The position numbers were made by a program, and so were the translations under genes. The notes under the pieces were generated by a model that worked only from the letters and a program-made list of their open reading frames with translations, was not told where the DNA came from and ran no database searches. This document shows positions 9,203 to 18,989 of a stretch of 21,141 bases of DNA, in pieces (position 1 is the stretch's first letter; each line of letters begins with the position of its first letter). This DNA is from Echinostoma caproni (Eukaryota; Platyhelminthes; Trematoda; Plagiorchiida; Echinostomatidae): NCBI GenBank assembly GCA_900618425.1, contig UZAN01040658.1, positions 2,317-23,457 of the forward strand, in the 5' to 3' direction.

Positions 9203-9776
9203 AGCAAAATCCCAGGCCATCTTTGATTCGTTGGTTGATTTCTATTCCTGAATAGTGGTTTCACCGTAGTTTATTCGGTTGAAGTAACCGGTGTTTTGGA
9301 TTGGGGCTCTAAAGATTCGTATTATCGATGGCTGGCGACACCATTGGAACCAAGGTAAGGGGTGTGAATGTATTTTATGTGCTCCCCGATCCTTATCATA
9401 AATCGCAAACAATGAACACACACACAGAAAAAATATTTGAGCGCAGTAAACAAGCAAACAAACCAAAGCGTTCTGTTGTCCGAATAGAATTTTATTGATT
9501 ATTTTTCATTGTGCTTTCACAAACGCTGTACGTTTTGTTTCTGTATTTGTTAAGATGAATGATGCATCAGTATGCCCTAGACTGAAAAATAGTTATATGA
9601 CAAAAGGTTCAAGTGGAAACACGAAGTTTGTCATTGCTGGTTTCAGCCTACCAACCAATCAGTTCACTGTGCTTAGCATTGTCTACCACGGTACGCGCAC
9701 GATCGGGGTGAACGCGAAAAGTAGTTGCAGTTGCCATTATAAAGTGAAGGAAACAGCAGGGAAATGGAAATGTTAA
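9203..9776 (+). CDS. Candidate small two-exon gene, about 82 codons, speculative
   Basis: A good plus-strand acceptor (TTTTTGTATTCTTTAG, ending at 9202) opens a segment that runs to an AAG|GTAAGG donor at 9354/9355. All three phases from the acceptor appear closed, so the left part would be 5' untranslated, but an ATG at 9328 gives MAGDTIGTK in phase with the donor. A 200-base intron (9355-9554) would end in TTTGTTAAG, and the same phase then stays open from 9555 (MNDASVCPRLKNSYMTKGSS) to a TAA at 9774-9776. An AATAAA lies further on, near 9980. The product is not recognised; four of its last 20-odd residues are cysteines (a CSCH motif and a final C). The evidence is splice-site shape only. 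Confidence 0.22.
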
Positions 9777-10373
9777 AGAAGGCAGAGAGAGAGAAAAAGA
9801 TTAAGCAGAGCGCATTGTTTTGTCTACAGGTTTCAAGAGTGAACAGATTATGCAATTAGAGAAAATGAAGGACACAACAACAAAGCACTTACAATTAATA
9901 CGAGCATGATAATTATTATTAGCATTAGTGCAATTTCAACATGAAAGGAAAGACCTCATCCGATTAACAACGAAGATAAAAAATAAATGGCGGAGTGTGT
10001 GAGTAATGTAACCGGTGAAACGTTCAATTTTGCCAGGCTAAGACCATGCGAATGAAAAAATATGGAATTCGAAATCAAAAACGAATTCGGCCAAGGTAAA
10101 TTCGCACAACTCTGAATCCATCTAAATGAATGGGAAAACTGCTATTTGCCTTTCGAACTCACCGAATGTCTATTCCACAACATCCATACAAACTTTTATT
10201 ATGTGTCTGCGTGACTGTCCATTGCAAGTATTCACCCGAATTCATCGGATAATTATTACCTTCTCAAAGATTACCGTACACAGTCATTCGTGCGCGTTCA
10301 CATTTCACAGGATGCTTTGTTCACTTTTGGGGCAAGTTTTACATCGATAAAAACAACATTAAGTTCAATAATA
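9777..10373. other. No gene seen
   Basis: AT-rich sequence with a small GAGA tract near 9786 and a possible AATAAA near 9980. A 74-codon frame at 10126-10350 has no recognisable product. The stretch ends at the assembly gap. Confidence 0.5.
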
Positions 10374-10891
10374 NNNNNNNNNNNNNNNNNNNNNNNNNNN
10401 NNNNNNNNNNNNNNNNNNNNNNNNNNNNNNNNNNNNNNNNNNNNNNNNNNNNNNNNNNNNNNNNNNNNNNNNNNNNNNNNNNNNNNNNNNNNNNNNNNNN
10501 NNNNNNNNNNNNNNNNNNNNNNNNNNNNNNNNNNNNNNNNNNNNNNNNNNNNNNNNNNNNNNNNNNNNNNNNNNNNNNNNNNNNNNNNNNNNNNNNNNNN
10601 NNNNNNNNNNNNNNNNNNNNNNNNNNNNNNNNNNNNNNNNNNNNNNNNNNNNNNNNNNNNNNNNNNNNNNNNNNNNNNNNNNNNNNNNNNNNNNNNNNNN
10701 NNNNNNNNNNNNNNNNNNNNNNNNNNNNNNNNNNNNNNNNNNNNNNNNNNNNNNNNNNNNNNNNNNNNNNNNNNNNNNNNNNNNNNNNNNNNNNNNNNNN
10801 NNNNNNNNNNNNNNNNNNNNNNNNNNNNNNNNNNNNNNNNNNNNNNNNNNNNNNNNNNNNNNNNNNNNNNNNNNNNNNNNNNNNNNNNNNN
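10374..10891. other. Assembly gap (N run, 518 bases)
   Basis: All bases are N. The gap abuts an (AT)n microsatellite, so the break is probably a repeat that could not be assembled, and the true length may differ. Any open frame crossing it is an artefact. Confidence 1.

Positions 10892-10931
<40 letters not shown>
10892..10931. repeat. (AT)20 microsatellite next to the gap
   Basis: Forty bases of perfect AT dinucleotide start immediately after the N run and are followed by a short GAGAGAGAGA. The left end of the tract is hidden in the gap. Confidence 0.98.
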
Positions 10932-10935
<4 letters not shown>

Positions 10936-11639
10936 GAGAGAGACTCTTTTGCGAAGCGAGTGAGTTAAGGTCTATCCCAATAATTTAACGATAAGAGTTG
11001 GTCGTGAACAACCGACATTCAAACCTGATAAGAAAACTACTCTACCAGGAAATGTTTCAGGTTCTAAGATCTTAACTTGATAGCCGATACGGGTAGAATA
11101 AGGAGGAGGAAATACGCCACAGGGATTATTAATCCATTGGATGCGGTGAAGAAAAAAGAGTATGCTATGGACCATTGGTGAGGAATTGATATAGGTTTGG
11201 AAATATTTTCAGAAATAAGTGTTTAGCATCAAGAACTTCGAACCAAATGAATTGTAAATAAAAAATGACGAATCAGCTTGTTTACAGTATATCACTATTA
11301 TGCGGCTGGCTCCCTGAAAAGGATAAACCGGCTGCAGACATGATCATGAAGTTTCGTGGGAATTTGGTACGAGAGACGTCCCCAGCGTCACTCGGCGTTT
11401 TTTATTTCGAGGGCACACCTCTAGCCTGCGAACTGCAAGGCAGCAGCAAGTAATCCCTCGCCTCAGAATTGAGGAGGTTGTTGACTTTAGTTTTAAAAAG
11501 CCCGTCACATCGACCTTTGTCACGACACCGTCATTGGGCTTATGCGGCTTTTAAACAGGAGCCAGATGACCGGCCTGAAACTCACCACACCCTGGTAGTA
11601 CCGCCGCTGTGTTCGCGACTGCTTATTTGACAACTGAAG
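10932..11639. other. No gene recognised; possibly upstream part of the LINE at 11640
   Basis: A 62-codon plus frame (11265-11453, starting MTNQLVYSISLLCGWLPEKD) and a 67-codon minus frame (10972-11175) have no match that I can name. The composition from about 11300 on is like the decayed LINE that follows, so this may be its endonuclease-to-polymerase linker region, but no motif confirms that. Confidence 0.35.
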
Positions 11640-12560
11640 TTTTCTCTGCGATTCAGTGGAACAGTTTTACAATGGAAAAAGATGATACCACCAGATTAAT
11701 TCCACGGGAGGGAGGGGGTATTCGTGGAAAACGGTGAGGACTTTACTATCCGAGAAGTTTTTCAACTCCGATCTAACATTCGACACCTGACTGTCGTCCT
11801 GTTCATCGAATCTCGTTGCGCATTCGCCTTGATCGACGGAGAATCCATATGGAAAACGAACGAAAACGATGCAATTTAAACAACACTCGGAAATATCATA
11901 AGGGCCTACTATTCCTCGTCATAGGCTAGCGTGCGAGTGTAAGGTGAAGGATCATCGGAACAATCATAAAATTCAGATGAAGCAAGGACGCCCTTTATCT
12001 ATCGAGTTGTTCAACTATACGATAGAACGTTTCGAGAGGCATTCGTTAGCTGTCTTCTCCGATACTCCATTAGGCTCGGACATGTGGATCTCCAACTTAG
12101 AATATGCATATCACATATCTTTTGTTGCGATGTACCAAAGAATTGTTTCCAGTGCTCGACTGCATAGATTACTTGTCTAGAAGTCCATACCCCAAAGAAA
12201 AAGTTGTTCGTTACTTCTTTGAACCTGATCGAACTCAACAGCTGACAACCAGTGAAGTAACCATCTAACATGTCTAGCCAATTAAGTGCCTCAACTCGGC
12301 GATTCTACCAACTGATCTTGCCCAAAGCGACATATCTGTCCGCAACAACCACACCAGCGGTGTATCCCTCAAGATGATTTAGATAGGAGGAGAAATAATC
12401 TTCCAGATAAATTGCGAGTCGTTCAGATCTCCATTCACCCAGTGACCACGTAGGGCTGCAAATCATGACTCCTTTGAGAAGAAGACCGGAAACGTTCGAC
12501 AGTTGAACTGCGGTGATCTAATCGGGTCTACAGTACACGCTGTTGACGTTAAGACTGAAT
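11640..12560 (+). mobile_element. Heavily decayed RTE-like LINE reverse transcriptase
   Basis: Motifs appear in the right order but in different frames. At 11742, FTIREVFQLRSNIRHLTVVL continues to FIESRCAFALIDGESIW, which matches the reverse transcriptase stretch where the family has a VVFLDxxxAFDSVDR motif. NIIRAYYSSS and ARVRV follow with interrupting stops. At about 11977 MKQGRPLSIELFNYTIERF replaces the family's VRQGCPLSPFLFNYxI. ISNLEYAYH stands where LEYADD is expected, so the catalytic aspartates are lost. Beyond 12180 another frame has LAQSDISVR, and from 12409 KLRVVQISIHPVTT is followed by GCKS and EEDRKR, matching the C-terminal KVRVYxAxVRxVLLYGCE region. Many stops and frameshifts show an old, dead copy. 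The boundaries are approximate; 11742-12490 is the best supported part. Confidence 0.75.
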
Positions 12561-14588
12561 CACCGTTCGCCCAGAACTCGCCTTTAATCGTTATCAATAG
12601 GCAGCTATCGTCTGTGAAGCTGACTTACCCTCCGGCGAGAGAGTCGCATAAAATTAAAGATTAAGGTTAGTTCAATCACACTATTATATGCCAAGTTCCG
12701 GTTGACGATTATAACAGGGTTAGCGGGTGAAATGTTCACCGGACACTTGTGGTGCTACACCCAGTAGGTATGCAACCGCTACACTCGTGTCGTATTGTGC
12801 AACGCTCCTGCCAGAAGTGGTGCATCGAGCCACAAAAGACTCAAACGCAAAAAGTTTATTATTTAGGCAAGACGATTCAGCACGCCGATCGATAAGTTCC
12901 GGTCTCCGGGTATCGTACCGATGAACATAACGTACCGGATGAATGATCAACAACGTAGGTGTGCGCGCGTGTTTAAGATGCACATGAAATATTGAAATTC
13001 CATTTTACTCAAGTCCCCAAGGCGTATCAGGGCCCATCGATCGGGTCATTCATTTCTTTTTGGAGAAGAAATTTAGAAATCGGTTCAATGTAATGCCAGT
13101 GATCGTGAGATGATATCTATCAATAATGTTAGTGTCGATTACACAATATTACTGCTTTGTCTGCGTGTGTAGCAATCGTTTTTATCTCAATTATGTGTGG
13201 CAAACATCTAAATTAGTATCTCAGGCGATAGGTACATAGTGCAAAGCACGGGAGAAACGATGACATGTACTGGTGGTAGGCTCTAACAGGAGCTTTTGGA
13301 GCAACCTTTACCGGGTGACCTGAAGATCGTCCTTGAGTCATAACGAAAGCATGTATACCACACCACGATGCATGAGTAATTGCGAGCTGAAAATGAATAT
13401 AGTTATTTAGCTTCATTTTGAGAAGTGTCGAATTATTTCGTCAATGATAGCACACCTCCGCCAAAGTACACCGTACCGCGGTTCAAAAACTTGGTTAAAG
13501 CTAAAACAAAAGTCACCAGTAATACGCTTTCACCCTACGGTAACCGCGTGGCACAACCACTACGAAGAAACACCCGACGAACCTCAAAAATTTTGATATT
13601 TACTACACAACTACGATATCCGACGTGTTCAATCAGCTCAACTATGATTACAACAAACAAACTCTGTTGCAAACTGAAATTTCGCGGTCGAAGCTCGTAC
13701 CTCACCGAAGCGGATCTTATAAAAAGGCCAGACTTAATTGGGAAATACAGCGTTTCTTTCACACAACTAGGCCGGAGGAGGCATAATTGTATTCAAGGAG
13801 CGCTGACAAATAAACAAGAGGAAATCGTCTGTGCGTTGGACATGACTGCATGACGGGGTTTTATTTATAGGGGATGCAAAGTGGATGAACGGACGAAGAG
13901 ATGCAAATAGGTTGCAACAGAATGTCCATGGTGAAAAATATTATTGTATTCTGAGCGAGCAGAGCTGAGAATTACACCAGCAATTAATGACTGTTTTTGT
14001 ACGAGGACAACGTCGCCCTCTTTTCTGAATGTGAATTGTTCGTAAATTTAATTTAAAAAACGGTCTAATGCGAACGTAGTTAAAACCAGCTCATTCACCG
14101 GACCTAAACGTCGTTAACCACGTGCGTAATTTTATTTTGGTTTTAACAATAAGGAAGGTGGAATGCTAGTTACCCGATGAAAGAGCGGATGCGAAAGTGT
14201 TTACATCTCGTCCATTATTCGTTCAAATTAGTAGACGAAGAATTAGAGAAGCGAATATAGAAAAATATGGATAAAAATGTGCTACTTGTGCTGTTCTTAG
14301 TAAAACGACACTGGACAGTTTACTTTTTACTTTACTTTCACATTGAACCAGATTGATGAGTACTTTGTGGTGGTTTTTATTGCCAATCCTAAGTGTTAGA
14401 TAAACCGATAAACTGCCACTTTTCAAGACGGTGGTTAGCTTTCTACATATGCTTGCTGTCCAGAAAACGGTTTAGCAGAATTGAAAGATTAGAATGCAGG
14501 AAAATAAAATTGTTCAGCAACGAACAAGTAGACACTGACCGCGAGCACAACAAACGACAACTCAGTACACGAATATATTTCGACTTAC
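12561..14588. other. No gene recognised; one degenerate repeat
   Basis: An 87-codon minus frame (12720-12983) and a 142-codon plus frame (13425-13853) are the largest open stretches. Neither has a product that I recognise or splice sites that I trust. The stretch at about 13580-13690 resembles 16075-16180 (see the repeat entry). The rest is AT-rich with nothing distinctive. Confidence 0.4.
13580..13690 (+). repeat. Degenerate dispersed repeat, copy 1
   Basis: The stretch around TCAACTATGATTACAACAAA (about 13636-13655) aligns with copy 2 near 16125-16145 (TCAACAATTATAACAACTAA). The similarity appears to extend to both sides at a lower level. Translated in parallel frames the two copies give SSTMITTNKL and KSTIITTNNR. 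The family is not identified. Confidence 0.35.
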
Positions 14589-14915
14589 GCGAATCTCATC
14601 CATGAAAGGAATATAGAGTCTCGGTGATATGGCCTCCAAAAGTGCAGTGGTGCCCGATGTTGATGCCCCATAGGTCTCATCATTAGCCTTATGGTCATCA
14701 TCATCATCATGTTGCACCACGACATCCAAGCTCTGAAGAGCCCAGTGACAATCACAAGGTAGAGCACGACCGGAGGATGCTCGACGACCTGTGGCGGATC
14801 GTATCCAGACAGTATGGGCACAAATTTGGGCGGGTGAACAGGCAGGACAATCGGCCAATGGACCACCGCCAATTTTTACAGCCAGAAGAGGATGAATCGA
14901 AGGGGAACTGGAGTC
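14589..14915 (-). CDS. Internal coding exon of an unrecognised protein gene (109 codons, phase 0-0)
   Basis: On the minus strand the acceptor TATTCTTCTTTTGTAAGCAG (AG complement at 14916-14917) is followed by 327 open bases and a consensus GTAAGT donor (14583-14588). Both junctions are phase 0. The exon starts DSSSPSIHPLLAVKIGGGPL, carries scattered cysteines (ADCPACSPAQIC, then PCDCHWA), a five-aspartate run coded by the ATGATG repeat complementary to 14697-14711, and ends ISPRLYIPFMDEIR. The sequence is richer in G and C than its flanks, as expected of coding DNA. No domain is recognised. It is the most upstream of three minus-strand exons with the same phase, the next being 7909-8340, and no other convincing exon was found between them. 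A frame open through both splice sites (ATG 14960 to 14562) probably includes intron. Confidence 0.58.
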
Positions 14916-15044
14916 CTGCTTACAAAAGAAGAATATGGATAATAACGAGCAACTGCACATAGATAAGAAGAGAGAAGATAGTCACAATAAGGAAGGCAAG
15001 CTCAGAGCTATTTGTCACTTTTTCATTACATTAGAGCTCACACG
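14916..15044. other. Intron-like sequence upstream of the 14589-14915 exon
   Basis: Contains the minus-strand polypyrimidine tract of that exon and otherwise purine-rich plus-strand sequence. No gene is seen. Confidence 0.4.
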
Positions 15045-15090
15045 TGTCTGGGTTCGACTGTGGGCCGAACAGAGCACAGTACAGCATGCT
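15045..15090 (+). mobile_element. Tiny Penelope-like endonuclease scrap
   Basis: TGTGGGCCGAACAGAGC at 15059-15075 is identical to 29-45 in the Penelope-like element at the start of the window and is in the same reading phase. The translation CLGSTVGRTEHS corresponds to CGATYVGRTERQ there. Homology fades after 15080. This is either a remnant of a second Penelope-like insertion or a rare 17-base coincidence. Confidence 0.4.
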
Positions 15091-17101
15091 TTGTCAAACA
15101 ATGACTTTAACCCAGGCTAATTTATTATTTTCATTTTCAAAATATCATCAACTAATTCAATAAGGGTCACTCAAGAAGAACAAACAAAATTCGGGGAATT
15201 ATAAATAATAATAATACATACGAAAGGATGAAGGGTTATTTATATTGTCAGTGATCATGAAAAAACAGTCTTTGACAAAAAAAATAAACTAAAAGCCTGG
15301 AGAATAACTTAATATTGCTGATCAAACACTTTACAAAGGGTAGTAGTACTTATCTTGAACTCAGAAACACCATGTTGTGATAGGTCTGGTTGTCTAGTTG
15401 AGGAACACAAGCATTTGCGCGCCGCTTCTGTGACGCAGAATATAATTTGCTGGTTTGAGTGAACCGAAAACGGGACAAACGAATACCTCCAACTTGAAGT
15501 TTTCCCATTTGTATTTGACGGGGCTTGTTTGCTAGCAAGCTAGCTAGCACTGATCAAGTTCGTGGCTGCATTCACCTCACAGCACTCGGGATTAGAAATG
15601 ACAGTCATTGTGATCAGAGCCAATGTCTAATTAATTTTCCGATAGATGTACGAAACAACCAATCAGGCGTATGTGAATGACCACAAAACAAAAACACGAC
15701 AGAACTGCAACCACTGATTCGCCCGTATGAAACTGACAATGACGAAGATTGAAACCGAATGAAAACTGGAATGGCATTAGACGACAGAAAGCCATTTATT
15801 GTGTCATCGTGATGGTAAAAACATTCACTGCTTGACTGGCACTTATCGCAATCATAACAAATTGACAGTGTGTGTCCAGTTGGGGGACACACAAGCAGGG
15901 AACCTGTGGTTATGTTCATTCAGTTTTAAATATCTCTTTCCTGAGAGACTGAGGGAAAGTCTGTTTCGGTTATTCACAGTCCTATTGAATTCGTGATGGA
16001 CTAGCACGAACAGTGTTGATATACAGCAAATGGGGGAGCGTCGAAAAGTCCAGGAAAATTTCCAACCCGAGGGGAATGACGAAAAAATGTTCACCACGAA
16101 TGCGGATTTTCGGTAGTTAGTGAATAAATCAACAATTATAACAACTAATAACAGATTGAAAATAATGCGAAAATTCCAATAGTTGGTAGAGAACAAAATT
16201 CATGATTTTCCTAAATTGTTCCAAACATTCAGATACGGACGGATTACGCAACAGATCAATGGGAAATAAATTGGATTTTTACTCTATCTACTGGACAATG
16301 AAATAGACGATGTGGTAAATAGCGCTACTGAAAATGGACGTTTCATATCAGTCATTGAAGATAATAAAATAAAACGGAATAAGCGAGTGCAAACAAGAGG
16401 GATGGAAACAATTTTCGTACGCGAACAGACGAACACAACCTCACTATAGAAAGGTGAATTATGTAATCAGTATAAAAGCATAAGTGGGAGTGGAGAAAGA
16501 CAATCATATCATTTCTACGTGTTAGTGCGAAAATTGAAAACTTTCACCCGGCAGAAAAAAAATTGATCACCTGAAATAGTACAGAAGCATTTGGACAAAA
16601 TACACAAATGAAAGAACTGGATGGATTAAAGATACACCGAAAACGTACGTGTAACCGACATTCGCCTGTCTTGTTGAATGAATATGGGAAATACTAAGGT
16701 ACGGTTCTTTCAAAGAGCGAAGTGCGCATACTTTACCAACACACGCTAACAGCAGTTAAACCCGGGAATCGATCTTGCTTCTGTGGTTCGTGTGTGATAG
16801 TGGCCTACTTAGTACCGGCCAGATTCATATTAGAAATAGACGGGAAACGAATATTGTGGGATTGAACATGGGCAAATAACTTAGTGAGTCAAAAGCACAG
16901 GCAAAAAAGGCAAGAAAGAACGGAAACGATGCCTGTTATCTTTCTTGTTTTGTATGTGTCAACAAATCGTACGTTTCGAGAGAATGATAGATGGCACGCA
17001 TGATTTTCATCTTTCCTTTTCTGATTTAAACAACCAGCATCGTCATCACCAACGAGGGCTTCAAATGGGAATAACCGGCGGGGATAAACAGAAATACCTA
17101 C
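15091..17101. other. No gene recognised; AT-rich, with a degenerate repeat
   Basis: Short open frames occur on both strands (minus 15350-15550, 15614-15919 and 15852-16196) without recognisable products. Near 15528-15548 there are two overlapping GCTAGC palindromes. The repeat copy at about 16075-16180 is listed separately. Confidence 0.4.
16075..16180 (+). repeat. Degenerate dispersed repeat, copy 2
   Basis: Resembles 13580-13690, best around 16115-16150. Matches are interrupted and include small indels, so the two are old copies. The family is not identified. Confidence 0.35.
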
Positions 17102-17143
17102 CATTGGACCGAACTGACAGAAACGTTCACGAGCATAATTCAT
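17102..17143 (-). CDS. Candidate start-containing exon (14 codons), speculative
   Basis: The minus-strand ATG at 17143 gives MNYARERFCQFGPM and meets a GTAGGT donor (17096-17101) in phase 0. That is the phase needed to join the 14589-14915 exon downstream. No promoter or Kozak strength is decisive, and a 14-codon match to a donor can arise by chance. It is included because it is compatible with the three better exons on the same strand. Confidence 0.18.
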
Positions 17144-17473
17144 GGATTGTTTTTTTTTAGAGAAGAAAACAGAATCTCAAGGGGAATGTTACCAGCTGAA
17201 ATATGTTCCTCGTTAATTCTTAAAGGCACCGGAATATGGTCAACCATATTCCTATCGGTTAACGATGTTATGCATTTCCGCATGACGGCTCATTTCGGTG
17301 TACGTTCCACAAATCTTCACATGGTCAAGGATGCTTTTGCTTTGTGTTTGCAATAATTGTATACCGGTGCGTAAAATTTATGGAAAATGGAGGCGTTCCA
17401 CAACCGGTCTAGTTAAACAACCAAGGCTCTTGTTTAACCAAACAAAACTCTCTGGAAAACCTGCTGGATAGAT
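17144..17473. other. No gene seen; contains a perfect short palindrome
   Basis: A 69-codon plus frame (17147-17356) has no recognisable product. The palindrome at 17231-17252 is listed separately. The right part adjoins the LINE scrap and may include its continuation, although I could not read it. Confidence 0.4.
17231..17252. repeat. Perfect 10-bp inverted repeat, 2-base loop
   Basis: GGAATATGGT at 17231-17240 and ACCATATTCC at 17243-17252 are exact complements separated by CA. With so short a spacer the arms resemble a palindromic protein-binding site more than a hairpin RNA; no adjacent gene clarifies a role. Confidence 0.8.
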
Positions 17474-17753
17474 TTATTCGATTGGCTCATCGTTGGCACA
17501 AATCGGAGGAGTAAACCGTGAAGCGCACTACGGAAAGCTCTCGATCTCTAAGTTATTGATTTTCAGCCCCACATCGCAGGCAAGGGAGGTTACAACAATC
17601 AGATTAGATTAGAGGCTAAATCGGATGTTTCCTAGGATGACGATTTCCTCAGTGGGTCCTAAATCGACTGGGGAAATGTCAGCTGCACACATCCGCAGTG
17701 AATGAGCGCATTAGCCAACCAATTATGTAATTCGCTCCCGTTTGTTGGGACTG
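17474..17753 (-). mobile_element. LINE reverse transcriptase scrap (palm region)
   Basis: Read on the minus strand, one frame gives NYIIGWLMRSFTADV, which resembles the LFNYxIDWxM segment after the GVRQGCPLSP motif. The neighbouring frame then gives DLGPTEEIVILGNIRFSL, where the family has a DLDYADDIVLLG motif. It continues VVTSLACDVGLKINNLEIES, and after a stop CASRFTPPICANDEPIE, which matches the family's PPI-x-V-x-DEPIE-x-V segment before the YLGS motif. The catalytic YADD is replaced by PTEE, with at least one frameshift and two stops. This is a dead fragment of about 280 bases, different in sequence from the other LINEs in the window. Confidence 0.72.
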
Positions 17754-18989
17754 AATTCACTGAGTCTGGCAAGACAGTGCTAGGAACAAAGTACATAACT
17801 GGCGAATGTTAACCTATACTGGAGCTACCTCGGGTAGTCAGTATGAGTTCAATTCCGGAATAATACCCTGCAAAAATGAGATCTATTAATTTGGATTCAG
17901 CTATTTTCAATTCAGTTTTGTGTTTTATTTTTTTAACGATTTTAATTCCTGATGAAAATGTGCAGAATACTGCTTGTGCGTTTACAACGTTTAATTGTTT
18001 AATTGATAGTTCTATCCATTCAACCCACACACCGTACAAGACGTTACAGTGAGCGGAATAGTAATGATTATTCAAGTATGTTTTCATCTCTGAATTACGG
18101 AGAAATTAGTCACCACAGAATTCCATTATCTCAATCGTTAGATCTACCATATTGCCGAATGTTTGAATGAGTTTTGATGTAGACACGCTATTCATTATTA
18201 TGGGGTGAACACCCAATAAAGTCAAATGTGCGGTGAAGCAAACCAAAAAAATTGTTGTTCTTGGATTTTCGTTTCCTGCAACTATTTCTTTTCCACACTG
18301 TTTTCCTCTGTACCCCAAGCCAATCGTTTATTATTGTTTTCCTGTTAGCGCCATGCCTGTTCGCAAGCCGATCAAATATATGATATTGATTTAGCATATC
18401 GTCATAACTAGAAGAAAATTTCCGAAATATCTTAGTGTGCGATATGCTTTTTCATTCATTTTTGCCAGTGAATCGCATTGGTTGACATTCGAGAAATGTG
18501 AATGCAGTTAAACACCGGGGTTCTAAACTAACCGTTTTCTTGTTGGCAAACACTGTGTTGTCTTCTTCCTGTCATTTACTGCGGGTAGACAGTAATTAAC
18601 TGATTCTGCATCATTCCTACAAATACTGATCACAACTGTTAAATTGTTTCCGTCTAACGTGACCCAATCGTGGAGTTTGTAGGCAAATTTGTTTAGCAAC
18701 TGTTCCAATCCGATAAACAGTTCACTTTCTATCCAATTTTCCCTGCAAAAGATGTTTTACGTGATAAAACTGTATCTTATCTGGTAGATAGTTACTCAAC
18801 GATATCACGGAATATCATAAACCGCGTCTGAAAATAAGGCACATGTAATATATCGGGTTAGAAATGCAGACTATCGTTATCCAAGCATCAATGCGTGCGA
18901 AGCCTTGCATTGGGATCATGGGATAAGCACTGCCAAAGATGGGAGGAGAAAACGGGGTAATTACATATTCTGACGGATAAAAAACACAT
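17754..18989. other. No gene recognised; AT-rich
   Basis: Minus-strand frames at 17809-18087, 18106-18318, 18188-18397 and 18523-18708 are open but have no product that I recognise and no persuasive splice context. No repeat with another part of the window was noticed. The last few dozen bases may belong to the LINE that follows. Confidence 0.45.

Noticed and set aside
10290..10988. A 232-codon open frame across 10290-10988
   Set aside because: Most of it is the N gap, and the remainder is the (AT)n tract read as alternating Tyr-Ile. It is an artefact.
12720..12983. 87-codon minus-strand frame with an antisense open frame over the same bases
   Set aside because: It felt vaguely like a dispersed fluke repeat, but I could not name a family or show a second copy in the window.
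13425..13853. 142-codon plus-strand frame
   Set aside because: Basic, low-information composition, no recognised family, and part of it overlaps a degenerate dispersed repeat also present at 16075-16180.
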